Below, one piece after another: positions 44,502-53,163 of a stretch of 64,000 nt of DNA. The stretch lies in the NCBI RefSeq assembly GCF_900299535.1, contig NZ_OMKE01000010.1:124001-188000 (forward strand), given 5' to 3'. The stretch is from Aquimarina aquimarini (GTDB lineage: Bacteria; Bacteroidota; Bacteroidia; Flavobacteriales; Flavobacteriaceae). The translations under genes were made by a program, and so were the position numbers. Below the pieces are notes generated by a model. It was not told where the DNA came from. It did no database searches and saw nothing but the letters and a program-made list of their open reading frames with translations. Numbering within the stretch: the stretch's first letter is position 1; each line of letters begins with the position of its first letter.

Positions 44502-46376
44502 TTGAACAATACTACTTTAAAAACTATCGCAATGATACCTGCTAGGTATGCTGCGACTCGATTTCCAGGAAAATTAATGCAGGATCTCGGAGGGAAAACT
44601 GTTATAAGAAGAACATATGAAGCTACCCTAGATTCAGGACTTTTTGATTCAGTTTATGTAGTTACAGATAGCGATATTATCTATAAAGAAATTACTTCTC
44701 ATGGAGGTGTAGCTATTATGAGTAAAAAAGAACATAGTTGTGGTAGTGATCGTATTGCTGAAGCTGTAGAAGAAATGGATGTTGATATTGTTGTCAATGT
44801 ACAGGGCGATGAACCTTTTACAGAAAAGGAAAGTCTAGAAAAAGTGCTCAATGTATTTTATGAAAAAGATTCTGAACGGATAGATTTAGCGAGTCTTATG
44901 ACACCAATGGATGATTGGGACGATATAATGAATCCTAATAGTGTAAAAGTTATTGTTGATGAAAATGGCTACGCATTATATTATTCTAGGGCTCCGATTC
45001 CTTTTCCTAGAGATAAAGAAATAAACCACGTATATTATAAGCATAAAGGAGTTTATGCATTTAGAAAACAAGCTATTTTAGATTTTTACCGATTACCAAT
45101 GCGCTCTTTAGAAGCATCAGAAAAAATAGAGTGTATTAGATACTTAGAATATGGTAAGAATATTAAAATGGTTGAAACACACCATGAAGGTGTGGAAATT
45201 GATACCCCAGAAGATTTAGAAAGAGCAAAAAAAATAATTAATAAAAAAAACCTATTGAACTCAGAATCTACAATTATTTCTGATATGCCTGTTACCACAC
45301 ATAAAAATTTTCCGATGGTACCAAAAGTGGTATACGGAGAAGGGGCTTTTAGTCAAACTAGCGAGATTATATCAAAAGAACGAAACGGAATAGCGCCATT
45401 TGTTTATTTGATTGACGATGTTTTTGAGAATAATAAATCTTTTATAGAAGATAGAATACCATTGGCTTATACCGACGAGATTATCTATATATCTACAAAA
45501 GAAGAACCTAAAACAAGTCAGGTGGATGCTATTGTTTCTAAAATTAGAGAAGACAATCAATATACACCAAGTGGAATTATAGGAATTGGTGGTGGATCTA
45601 TTTTGGATTTATCAAAGGCAGTATCAATCTTGTTAACAAATGCTGGTAGTGCTTCAGACTACCAAGGTTGGGATTTGGTTAAGAATAAAGCCGTTTATCA
45701 TGTAGGTATTCCTACTATTTCTGGTACAGGAGCAGAGGTTTCTCGTACAACAGTTCTTACTGGTCCAGAGCGTAAACTAGGAATTAACTCTGATTTTACT
45801 CCTTTTGATCAGGTTATATTGGACCCTGAACTGCTAAAAGATGTTCCAAAAGATCAATGGTTTTACACTGGTATGGATTGTTATATTCATTGTGTTGAAT
45901 CACTAAACGGTACTTATTTAAATGCATTTAGCCAAAGTTATGGAGAGAAAGCTTTTGATTTATGTAAAGAAATTTTTCTTAAAAATAATTTAAGCAGAGA
46001 AGAAGCTGATGCTAAACTAATGATGGCTTCATGGCATGGAGGAATGAGTATTGCCTATTCTCAAGTAGGAGTTGCTCATGCAATGAGTTATGGGTTAGCA
46101 TATGTGTTGGGAACCAAACACGGGATCGGTAACTGTATCGTTTTTGATAAACTAGAAGAGTACTACCCAGAAGGTGTTGCTTTATTCAAAGAAATGAAAG
46201 AATATCATGGTATTACTATTCCAGAAGGTATATGTACCAATGCTACAGAAGAACAATTAAATGTAATGACAAAAGTAGCTTTGAGCTTAGAACCTTTATG
46301 GGAAAATGCTTTAGGTAATGATTGGAAGTCAAAAATAGACGCCAATAAGCTTAAAGAAATTTATCGTTCTTTATAA
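44502..46376 (+). CDS. kdsB: Fused CMP-Kdo synthetase (KdsB) and KdnB-like Kdo 8-oxidase
   Basis: A 624-aa protein from TTG 44502. Residues 1-250 are Kds[17 protein letters not shown] (11-26), NVQGDEPF (99-106) and the C-terminal [10 protein letters not shown]. This activates Kdo with CTP for LPS. Residues about 265-624 are an iron-containing alcohol dehydrogenase with NAD site [13 protein letters not shown] (361-373), SGTGAEVS (407-414) and metal ligands Asp459, His463, His526, His540. The region around [20 protein letters not shown] matches KdnB, which in Shewanella oxidises the 8-OH of Kdo before transamination to 8-amino-Kdo. Both activities in one chain imply that the sugar is modified next to its activation. 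No aminotransferase (KdnA) lies in the window. An acyltransferase follows 89 bp downstream. Confidence 0.92.
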   Translation: MNNTTLKTIAMIPARYAATRFPGKLMQDLGGKTVIRRTYEATLDSGLFDSVYVVTDSDIIYKEITSHGGVAIMSKKEHSCGSDRIAEAVEEMDVDIVVNVQGDEPFTEKESLEKVLNVFYEKDSERIDLASLMTPMDDWDDIMNPNSVKVIVDENGYALYYSRAPIPFPRDKEINHVYYKHKGVYAFRKQAILDFYRLPMRSLEASEKIECIRYLEYGKNIKMVETHHEGVEIDTPEDLERAKKIINKKNLLNSESTIISDMPVTTHKNFPMVPKVVYGEGAFSQTSEIISKERNGIAPFVYLIDDVFENNKSFIEDRIPLAYTDEIIYISTKEEPKTSQVDAIVSKIREDNQYTPSGIIGIGGGSILDLSKAVSILLTNAGSASDYQGWDLVKNKAVYHVGIPTISGTGAEVSRTTVLTGPERKLGINSDFTPFDQVILDPELLKDVPKDQWFYTGMDCYIHCVESLNGTYLNAFSQSYGEKAFDLCKEIFLKNNLSREEADAKLMMASWHGGMSIAYSQVGVAHAMSYGLAYVLGTKHGIGNCIVFDKLEEYYPEGVALFKEMKEYHGITIPEGICTNATEEQLNVMTKVALSLEPLWENALGNDWKSKIDANKLKEIYRSL

Positions 46377-46403
46377 TTAATTTCCAGTATCTTTATAAAT
46401 AAT

Positions 46404-46447
46404 CAATATCTTATATGAGTATAAATTTATACTCATATAAGATATTG
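46404..46447. repeat. 44-bp perfect palindrome between kdsB-kdnB and the acyltransferase gene
   Basis: Twenty-two base pairs either side of 46425/46426 without mismatch or spacer, AT-rich with a TAAATTTA centre. No T-tract follows. It lies 19 bp before the acyltransferase ATG at 46466, so it would form in the leader of that gene as well as after the fusion gene. Confidence 0.85.
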
Positions 46448-46465
46448 GTGATCCAAATTCAAAAA

Positions 46466-47017
46466 ATGAAACAGTTCTCATCCTTTATATACCACAAAAT
46501 TTTGAGATGGAAGATTATAGGAGATTTTAGTGCAGAAACGGTAAAGAAATGTGTAGTGATAGCTGTGCCACATACAAGCTGGCATGATTTCTACATTGGT
46601 TTGCTGATAAGGCAATTGGCTGGAGTAAAAATAAGTTTTCTAGGTAAGAAAGAGCTTTTTAAATGGCCTTTAGGATGGTACCTTAGACGAGTTGGGGGTA
46701 TTTCTTTAGATAGGACTCCTGGACAAAATAAAGTAGAAGCTATAGCAAGTCTTTTTCTAAAAAAAGAAGAATTGCGTTTGACCATTGCCCCAGAAGGTAC
46801 AAGAAAAAAAGTAACAGAATGGAAAACTGGTTTTTATCATATAGCAAAAGCAGCCCAAGTTCCTATTATTATGGTAACTTTTGATTTTGGAAAAAAGCAA
46901 AATTTGATTTCTAAACCTTTTTATCCAACTCATGATGTAGAAAAGGATTTTGAGTATATGTATAGTTTTTTTAAAGGGGTTAAAGGTAAAATACCTGAGT
47001 ATAGTTTTGACGTTTGA
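46466..47017 (+). CDS. Lysophospholipid acyltransferase (PlsC-like)
   Basis: A 183-aa 1-acyl-glycerol-3-phosphate-type acyltransferase. The start ATG at 46466 is preferred; upstream frame lies in the palindrome. Motifs: the catalytic HTSWHDF (HxxxxD, about 34-40), GKKELFKWP, GGISLDR and APEGTRKKVTEWKTGFYHIA (about 108-127), all in the right order for PlsC/LPLAT. It is short relative to typical PlsC and lacks clear transmembrane helices. Proximity to the Kdo gene suggests a membrane-lipid or lipid A role; the exact acyl acceptor is not indicated. It ends directly at the stop of the convergent gene. Confidence 0.85.
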   Translation: MKQFSSFIYHKILRWKIIGDFSAETVKKCVVIAVPHTSWHDFYIGLLIRQLAGVKISFLGKKELFKWPLGWYLRRVGGISLDRTPGQNKVEAIASLFLKKEELRLTIAPEGTRKKVTEWKTGFYHIAKAAQVPIIMVTFDFGKKQNLISKPFYPTHDVEKDFEYMYSFFKGVKGKIPEYSFDV

Positions 47018-47518
47018 TTAAAATTTAAGTATTTTCTCTTTTTGTTTTTTTTCTGTAGATTGTTTTTGGGTATTTTTTCCGCCAAAAATAAATTCAGTAC
47101 TAGAAAAAGTAGTACCAAAATTTTTTGTAGCATAATATAATTGAGATAAAGCACTTACAACCTGTTCATTTGTAAGCTCTTTTAGAGGGTGTACGTATAC
47201 AGACCATAGAATTTCATTAGATATTGCATACTTTACATCCAAAGCTGAATGAAAATTAGCTGTCATAGCATCCAATAAGAGTTCTTTATCAAGAGTATCA
47301 GATGAAGTTATGGGAGTAATGATTCTCATTCTATTATTGGTTGTATCTGTAATACATATCATAGGTGTTTTTTGATAGATAAATTTCCAGTAGCCAGTAA
47401 CTCCACTTATAGTATCTGCATTTTGATTAATAATTTCCTGTAATTTATTATTATCCATGTTTTGAGCATATATAGCTCCCGAAAACGAAAACAAAAGGAG
47501 AAAAATTAGTCTTACCAT
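47018..47518 (-). CDS. Exported protein of unknown function
   Basis: A 166-aa protein started at ATG 47518 (an in-frame extension to 47560 adds non-signal residues). Signal peptide about 1-18 (IYAQ), then a mixed alpha/beta domain with LQEIINQNADTISGVTG, TDTTNNRMRIITPI and LTNEQVVSALSQLYYATKNFG, which recall the YbjN/type III chaperone-like fold, and a basic C-terminal tail KQSTEKKQKEKILKF. No catalytic motif. Its stop abuts the stop of the convergent acyltransferase gene with no intervening base. Confidence 0.65.
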   Translation of the reverse strand: MVRLIFLLLFSFSGAIYAQNMDNNKLQEIINQNADTISGVTGYWKFIYQKTPMICITDTTNNRMRIITPITSSDTLDKELLLDAMTANFHSALDVKYAISNEILWSVYVHPLKELTNEQVVSALSQLYYATKNFGTTFSSTEFIFGGKNTQKQSTEKKQKEKILKF

Positions 47519-47564
47519 AGCTTTGTATTTGAATGGTAGTCGGTTTTGTGAGCAAAACATAACA

Positions 47565-47595
47565 AAAAAAGCTTAACTATAAGCTAAGCTTTTTT
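47565..47595 (-). terminator. Intrinsic terminator of the disulfide-oxidoreductase gene
   Basis: An 11-bp stem, AAAAAAGCTTA / TAAGCTTTTTT, with a 9-nt loop, about 50 bp after the stop at 47648 on the minus strand. It runs into a T-tract (TTTTTTTG). Confidence 0.82.
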
Positions 47596-47647
47596 ACTAT
47601 CTATCTAGCACAACATATTGTTACCTAGTTATTATATACCTTTGAAT

Positions 47648-49018
47648 TTATTTGATTTCTTGTAGTCCGTCCAAGGTCCAAGGCATTAATTCAGAAACAG
47701 TAGGGTGCACTAATACTATTTTGCGATATTGCTTATAGGTTATCTTTGAATGCATTATAGTGGCAAACATATTAATGATTTCATCGCCACCAACTCCTAA
47801 AATTGAAACCCCCAAAATGAGATCGGTTTCTGCATCTACTAATATCTTAACAAAACCGTTAGTTTCTCCCATTTCTTTGGCTCTACTTATTTTATTCATC
47901 GGTTTAATCGCTTTTAGCACGGTTTTTCCGCTTTTGATAGCTTCTTTTTCTGTCGTACCTACTCTACCAAGAGGAGGATCAGTAAACAATCCATAAATCA
48001 TGTTTCTGTCATACAATGTACGATCCCCTCCAAAAAGCTTATCTAAAACAATTTCGGCATCGTTTACTGCAGTATGGGTAAATCCACCATGACCATTTAC
48101 ATCTCCTACAGCAAATACACCTTCAACGTTTGTTTCACAATATTTATCTACCTCAATAAATCCACGGTTATTAGTTTTTATTCCTGTATTTTCTAGATCC
48201 AGTGTATCACTGTTTGGGGTTCTTCCTGCAGCAACCAGAACCTGATCTCCAGATAAAATTTTAGATTCTCCATTTATTTCAATGTTAACTTCTTTGTGAT
48301 TGGGTTTTTGTGTAATATTTATTGTATTAGCACTGCAATAGATATTAATTCCTTCACTTTCTATAATTTCTTTTATTGTATCTGCAACGTCTTGATCTTC
48401 TCTTGGCATTAATTGGCTATTTCTCTGTATAATGCTTACTTGAGCGCCAAATCTCCTAAACACTTGAGCAAACTCAACACCAATGTAACCTCCTCCAATA
48501 ACTATTAAATGTTTTGGGATATTTTTTAGATCTAGTAGTCTTGCACTATCAAGCCAATTTACAGTGTTTAAGCCTGGAATTGGCGGAGCAGAAGGTCTGG
48601 TTCCTACATTAATGTATATATTATCAGCTGTATAAACCGCATCATTTACTTCAACTTTTTTAGATCCTACAAATCTTGCTTTACCGAGAATAAGTTCTAC
48701 ATTCTTGGTATTATTCATCCAAGATGTTAAGCCATTACTACTACCATTTCTTATGCTGTCCATGCGATCTCTTACCTTACTATAATCAAGAGTTAAGTTT
48801 TCTGTGTGAAAGCCGTAGAAATCGCCTCTTTTAGCCTGATGAAAAGCTTTTGCAGAGGCTACTAGAGTTTTGGTAGGAGTACAGCCATAATTAACGCAGC
48901 TGCCACCAACTTTATCTGCTTCAATCACTCCGATTGTTTCATTTCTTGGGATTAATTTACCTAATAAAGTTCCTGTAGCTTGCCCTGTTCCTATAATAAG
49001 ATGAGAAAAATGTTTCAT
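47648..49018 (-). CDS. Pyridine-nucleotide-disulfide oxidoreductase (dihydrolipoyl dehydrogenase/mercuric-reductase-like)
   Basis: A 456-aa flavoprotein. FAD binding is at LIIGTGQATGTLLG, the redox disulfide at GGSCVNYGCTPTKT (Cys41 and Cys46), NAD site at VIGGGYIGVEFAQVFRRFGA (about 172-191) and FAD motif GVFAVGDVNGHGGFTHTA. The C-terminal active-site block is VLVHPTVSELMPW (His and Glu). The CVNYGC spacing is as in lipoamide dehydrogenases, but the usual CxxxxC text and the N-terminus differ, so this is the mercuric-reductase/thioredoxin-reductase-like group. No thiol, lipoate or mercury gene is adjacent. Substrate unknown. Confidence 0.85.
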   Translation of the reverse strand: MKHFSHLIIGTGQATGTLLGKLIPRNETIGVIEADKVGGSCVNYGCTPTKTLVASAKAFHQAKRGDFYGFHTENLTLDYSKVRDRMDSIRNGSSNGLTSWMNNTKNVELILGKARFVGSKKVEVNDAVYTADNIYINVGTRPSAPPIPGLNTVNWLDSARLLDLKNIPKHLIVIGGGYIGVEFAQVFRRFGAQVSIIQRNSQLMPREDQDVADTIKEIIESEGINIYCSANTINITQKPNHKEVNIEINGESKILSGDQVLVAAGRTPNSDTLDLENTGIKTNNRGFIEVDKYCETNVEGVFAVGDVNGHGGFTHTAVNDAEIVLDKLFGGDRTLYDRNMIYGLFTDPPLGRVGTTEKEAIKSGKTVLKAIKPMNKISRAKEMGETNGFVKILVDAETDLILGVSILGVGGDEIINMFATIMHSKITYKQYRKIVLVHPTVSELMPWTLDGLQEIK

Positions 49019-49198
49019 AAGTCTATTGATTTATGTTTTTGATTTCTTGTGTTTTTGTTAAGTATTGCTTAGCAACCTGATTTTAAATGTTTTTCTGTAA
49101 TTAAAAAGAGGTTGTTTTATTATTGAAGATACTTACTTCTGTTGATATATACTAGCTTAGTCTAAGTCTTATGATTTTAATAACATGTTTAAGGAAAA

Positions 49199-49236
49199 TA
49201 GTCTTTTATATCTATTTAAATAGATATAAAAGACTA
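49199..49236. repeat. 38-bp perfect palindrome in the yebC upstream-side gap
   Basis: Nineteen base pairs each side of 49217/49218, no mismatch, no spacer; AT-rich with a TTTAAA centre. It lies between the minus-strand flavoprotein (starts 49018) and yebC (ends 49312). A separate intrinsic terminator for yebC lies at 49256. Confidence 0.85.
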
Positions 49237-49255
49237 GTGAGGTTTATGTATAAAA

Positions 49256-49282
49256 AAAGAGCTTAGCATTGCTAAACTCTTT
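49256..49282 (-). terminator. Intrinsic terminator of yebC
   Basis: A 13-bp stem with one mismatch, arms 49256-49268 and 49270-49282, T-rich after the stem on the minus strand (CTCTTTTTTTATAC). About 30 bp after the yebC stop. Confidence 0.75.
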
Positions 49283-49311
49283 AAAAATATACGATAAAAA
49301 GGGATATACTT

Positions 49312-50037
49312 TTACCCTTCAGAAGATGATTCTTTCATGGTATGATACACATTTTGAACATCGTCATCCTCTTCAATTTTTTCTAATAATTTTTCTACAT
49401 CAGCAGCTTGATCAGAAGTAATTTCCTTAGTTACTTGCGGGATTCTTTCAAAGCCAGAAGATAGAATTTCGATTTCACGACCTTCTAATTCTTTTTGAAT
49501 TGCTCCAAAACTTTCAAAAGGAGCGTAAATCAATATTCCGTCATCATCTTGAAATACTTCTTCTGCACCAAAATCAATAAATTCAAGTTCAAGTTCTTCA
49601 GGGTCTAATCCTTCTCCGTTTATTCTAAAGTTGCAAGTATGATCAAACATAAACTCTACAGATCCCGATGTACCTAAATTACCATCACATTTGTTAAAAT
49701 AAGATCTGATATTGGCTACAGTTCTATTATTATTATCTGTTGCTGTTTCTACCAAAATTGCAATACCATGGGGAGCATATCCTTCAAAGAGAACTTCTTT
49801 GTAATCACCTTGATTTTTATCAGAGGCTCTTTTGATAGCTCTTTCTATATTGTCTTTTGGCATGTTTACAGATTTTGCATTCTGAATAACAGCCCTTAAG
49901 CGAGAATTAGAATCGGGATCAGGCCCACCTTCTTTCACAGCCATTACAATATCTTTGCCAATACGAGTAAACGCCTTTGCCATTGCTGACCAGCGTTTCA
50001 TTTTACGTGCTTTTCTGAATTCAAAAGCTCTTCCCAT
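49312..50037 (-). CDS. YebC/PmpR-family regulator
   Basis: A 241-aa protein beginning MGRAFEFRKARKMKRWSAMA at 50037 (the frame continues to 50082 but family members start here). YebC proteins bind DNA or the ribosome and act as transcription regulator or translation factor at proline stretches (TACO1-like). Signature blocks: FTRIGKDIVMAVKEGG, NARIxx-type PKDNIERAIKRASDK, and the ILVETATDNNNRTVANIRSYF helix. A normal length. It is followed by a stem-loop and not linked to a known partner. Confidence 0.9.
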   Translation of the reverse strand: MGRAFEFRKARKMKRWSAMAKAFTRIGKDIVMAVKEGGPDPDSNSRLRAVIQNAKSVNMPKDNIERAIKRASDKNQGDYKEVLFEGYAPHGIAILVETATDNNNRTVANIRSYFNKCDGNLGTSGSVEFMFDHTCNFRINGEGLDPEELELEFIDFGAEEVFQDDDGILIYAPFESFGAIQKELEGREIEILSSGFERIPQVTKEITSDQAADVEKLLEKIEEDDDVQNVYHTMKESSSEG

Positions 50038-50143
50038 TATGCTAATTTTAAAAATCTGAATACAAACATAAGTAGAAACCAAGTTTTTGACAAATGTTTA
50101 TTGCTTGTCATTTTAATATAATTTATTTAAAGAAAGTATATAT

Positions 50144-50431
50144 CTATTCACCTTCAATAATTGTATCGATTATTTTGGCAAGTGTAAAGTCCTTTTCTGT
50201 AATTCCGTTAGCATCGTGAGTAGAAAGGCTGATATGTAATTTGCTGTATACGTTTGTCCAATCAGGATGATGCTGTAATGCTTCTGCTTCAAAAGCAATT
50301 CTGGTCATTACAGAAAAAGCATCTTTAAAATCATTAAACTCAAAAGTAGTATGTATGGCATTGTCACGATATTCCCAACCATCAATATCATTTAGTCTTT
50401 TTTTTATTTCGGATTCAGATAATTTTGTCAT
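50144..50431 (-). CDS. 4a-hydroxytetrahydrobiopterin dehydratase (pterin-4a-carbinolamine dehydratase)
   Basis: A 95-aa enzyme of the PCD/DCoH family. It dehydrates pterin carbinolamine formed by aromatic amino acid hydroxylases. Seen: LNDIDGWEYRDNAI, the active-site EALQHHPDWTNVY (His-His-Pro) and LSTHDANGITEKDFTLA. Full length. No hydroxylase gene is in this window; the ATG at 50431 follows an A-rich region and the preceding gene ends 30 bp upstream, so it could share a transcript with the lipoprotein gene. Confidence 0.93.
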   Translation of the reverse strand: MTKLSESEIKKRLNDIDGWEYRDNAIHTTFEFNDFKDAFSVMTRIAFEAEALQHHPDWTNVYSKLHISLSTHDANGITEKDFTLAKIIDTIIEGE

Positions 50432-50460
50432 TTTTTATTTAAATAGAATTATTATTATTA

Positions 50461-51396
50461 TTATTTAAGTTTTAGTTTAGTACGTAAAACTTCATCACTA
50501 TTGCTGTTTTTACCCCAATATGCAGATTTGATTTTATTCATTCTAGTTGCTTTTGTAGTAAGCTGTTTTGCATTTGGTCCAAAACCACTAATAAAAGTTT
50601 CTGTCCAACCTTCTATTTCATAAGGAAAGGTATTGGTAAAAGAGATACTAATACTTCTTTCTAATTCGGGATATTCTAGAGTGTATATATTGGTAGTGTC
50701 TCCTTTTTGGAGAGAAGCTCTGGCCTGGTATGCCTTAATTTCTTTATGTTTCAATCTACAAAACTCAAAAGATGGGATGACTTGAATCTCTCCTTGTGGT
50801 AAATCTTTAGGATTGATTCTTATCTTTGTCCAAATTTCATTTTCTAAAGTATTTTTTTCTAATTTGAATTGCTGATCTGCTTCATTTTGAAAGTAAGAGT
50901 GTGATAAAATTTCAAATTCTTTTCTGTTATTTAGTTGTGCATACACATGTCCACACCATTCTTGCATAGAATTAGATACTTTGATAGCATGTCGATTATC
51001 AGCAACAGGATAAAAAGTACTTTGCATGATTGAATATGGATATATTCCTGTATTAAACCTTTTGGTAGCGTTCAGTTTTAATACAGGTATATTTTTAGAA
51101 TTTTGACCATCAGCCTTTACTTGTTCTTTTGGTAAAAAATCTTCAGTAACATAGATCAATACAGAAGTTCCTTTTCTTATTTCACCATACCTTGCTTGTT
51201 CTAATTCGTATGATGTAATTTCTGCTTCACCAGCGTACCAATATTTTTTAAAATCTTCAGAAGGAATTTTTTTTGGTTTTTTTACACTGGTATTTGATTG
51301 GTTTTTAGTAGTGATTGGTTTGTTTGCAGTGCTGTTACTACAAGCAATAAAGACTAATATGCCCAATATGACAAATAGAAGGATTGATTTTTTCAT
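50461..51396 (-). CDS. Lipoprotein of unknown function, maf-linked
   Basis: A 311-aa lipoprotein from ATG 51396 (lipobox FIAC, Cys19). The mature part is recognised from context: in Flavobacteria this gene sits beside maf and is often called septum formation inhibitor Maf, though it is not a Maf domain. It has repeated beta-strand sequences such as KKYWYAGEAEITSYELEQARYG and FDLEY-type strands. The extension to 51423 is not needed. It lies 32 bp after the maf stop, so both are likely cotranscribed. Function unknown. Confidence 0.7.
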   Translation of the reverse strand: MKKSILLFVILGILVFIACSNSTANKPITTKNQSNTSVKKPKKIPSEDFKKYWYAGEAEITSYELEQARYGEIRKGTSVLIYVTEDFLPKEQVKADGQNSKNIPVLKLNATKRFNTGIYPYSIMQSTFYPVADNRHAIKVSNSMQEWCGHVYAQLNNRKEFEILSHSYFQNEADQQFKLEKNTLENEIWTKIRINPKDLPQGEIQVIPSFEFCRLKHKEIKAYQARASLQKGDTTNIYTLEYPELERSISISFTNTFPYEIEGWTETFISGFGPNAKQLTTKATRMNKIKSAYWGKNSNSDEVLRTKLKLK

Positions 51397-51428
51397 AATG
51401 CATTTTTGCGTTACAAAGTACAATAAAG

Positions 51429-52016
51429 CTACATTTTAGCAAGTTCTATTAACGTTTTGTAAACAAGATGAGTTGGTAGGCCCATTACATTAAAATAGCT
51501 TCCTTCTATAGAAGTTATGGCAATATGACCGATCCATTCTTGTATTCCATAAGCACCAGCTTTATCTAGAGGTTTGTATGTGTTTACATAGTATTCTACT
51601 TCTTCTACAGAAAGTTGTTTGAATTCAACTTTTGTGGTGTGATGTACTACGATAACTTGTTTGGATGTTTTGAAACACACAGAAGTGATTACTTCATGCG
51701 TATCTGCAGATAATGAATGAATCATTTTTGATGCTTCTGCCAAGTTTTTTGGTTTTCCTAGTGCTTTATCATTATGCCATACGATTGTATCACTGGTAAT
51801 CAAAATATCTTTTGGCTTTATATTGGTGAAGGCATCTGCTTTTAGCACAGCCAGATAATCTGAAATTTCTTCTGCTTTGAGATGATCAGGATAAACTTCT
51901 TCAACTTCTTTAGGTTGAATGGTAAACTCTAACCCAAGATCTTTAAAAAACTGTTGTCTTCTTGGTGATCCAGAGGCAAGAATTATGTTTTTTTCTTTTA
52001 ATAAGTCTTTTAACAT
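51429..52016 (-). CDS. maf: Maf-family nucleotide pyrophosphatase
   Basis: A 195-aa nucleotide-pyrophosphatase. It hydrolyses dTTP, UTP or related nucleotides to monophosphates and prevents incorporation of modified nucleotides. Motifs: ILASGSPRRQQFFKDLGL (1-30 region), LAVLKADAF, LITSDTIVWHNDKALGKP and DKAGAYGIQEW. All conserved Maf blocks are intact. The UbiA homologue ends 6 bp before it; the lipoprotein follows after 32 bp. Confidence 0.93.
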   Translation of the reverse strand: MLKDLLKEKNIILASGSPRRQQFFKDLGLEFTIQPKEVEEVYPDHLKAEEISDYLAVLKADAFTNIKPKDILITSDTIVWHNDKALGKPKNLAEASKMIHSLSADTHEVITSVCFKTSKQVIVVHHTTKVEFKQLSVEEVEYYVNTYKPLDKAGAYGIQEWIGHIAITSIEGSYFNVMGLPTHLVYKTLIELAKM

Positions 52017-52022
52017 AGTTTT

Positions 52023-52925
52023 TTAGATTAAAACGAATTGATAAAGAAATAAAGAAAATGATGCTATTACTAGGATTAGTTTAGAAACCAAACGTAATCG
52101 AATAAGATGTTTGGTTGTACTTGTACTAAAACTACTGATCATAAAATATAATAAGGGAGCTATGATAAAAATCAAGACAAATAAAACAGCCTTGCTGTTT
52201 GAAAAAAGATAGGTGTAAATATAATAAACTACTGAAATAATCGGTAATAGTGTTAATAACCCAATTATTTTGGTAGTCCTGTTTTTGCCCAAAACTATGG
52301 GGATGGTTCTAATACCAATATTGTGATCTCGATCTATATTAATGCAATCTTTTAGAATTTCTCTAAGTATTACTATCATGAATGCAAAAATTGAATAATC
52401 CATAATAATAGCAAAAATAACAGATTGAGACTCTTTATTTTTTTCTGTAATTGCAGGAAGAAGGTCAAAAATTCCAACAACAATCAAGCTTAGAGCTATG
52501 AGCAATGCAGGAATAATATTTTTAATAACAATTAGTTCTTTGAGGTAGGATGCATAAATATAGAAAACTCCTGAGATTAAAATAAACAAAGCTGCAAAAC
52601 CAGGTTTCTGTATAAGGTTTGCTAAATAGAACCCAATAAGAACACCTATAACATTAAAAATGATAAATAATCTGTTAGCTGATTTCTCTGAGATGGTTCC
52701 ATACAATAAATTTTCGGACTCAGAATTTTCTTGATTATAGATTTCTATAATAATATTACCAGCCGCTCCTATAGAGGCTGTGGCGATTAATAATAGTGAA
52801 ATACCAAAGCCATTTAAAGTAATAGCAATATTAAATGGCTCAAAAAGCCCATATTTTATACATAATTGAGCAAGAACGATGATAAGTAGATTGTTGATTT
52901 TTATTAGTTTCAAATAGGGTAGCAT
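52023..52925 (-). CDS. UbiA-family prenyltransferase with degenerate first Asp motif
   Basis: A 300-aa integral-membrane protein with about eight hydrophobic helices. UbiA enzymes move an isoprenyl chain to a phenolic or phosphoglycerol acceptor and use two Asp motifs for Mg-diphosphate. The first normally reads NDxxDxxxD; here the equivalent is AGNIIIEIYNQENSESENLL, with the three Asp replaced (Glu, Asn, Ser). The second, REILKDCINIDRDHNIGIRT, still has Asp residues. This pattern may point to a changed or lost activity. Ends 6 bp before maf and is transcribed with it. Divergent to the two-component operon. Confidence 0.75.
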   Translation of the reverse strand: MLPYLKLIKINNLLIIVLAQLCIKYGLFEPFNIAITLNGFGISLLLIATASIGAAGNIIIEIYNQENSESENLLYGTISEKSANRLFIIFNVIGVLIGFYLANLIQKPGFAALFILISGVFYIYASYLKELIVIKNIIPALLIALSLIVVGIFDLLPAITEKNKESQSVIFAIIMDYSIFAFMIVILREILKDCINIDRDHNIGIRTIPIVLGKNRTTKIIGLLTLLPIISVVYYIYTYLFSNSKAVLFVLIFIIAPLLYFMISSFSTSTTKHLIRLRLVSKLILVIASFSLFLYQFVLI

Positions 52926-53088
52926 AGAAATGATCTATTAATTTGCCCGTAAATGTAATAATTAATCCCAATTTTTAATCTATTAACATTGATACTTCCG
53001 TCTCTTATTTTTTGGGCATAATTAGATTTGTTAACGTTAATAGAGGGTTAATGGCTTTTAATTATATAAAAGCAAATTATGTTTGTCT

Positions 53089-53096
53089 TACTTTTG
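53089..53096 (+). promoter_or_regulatory. Candidate -7 box of the two-component operon
   Basis: TACTTTTG fits TAnnTTTG, 67 bp before the first ATG of the kinase gene. The -33 TTG is not found at 19 bp. Confidence 0.45.
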
Positions 53097-53163
53097 ATAT
53101 AGTATCAATCAAATAAGTGAATAGTAATAATAAAGAAGGAGAATGTAATTTATGTAACTCTCT

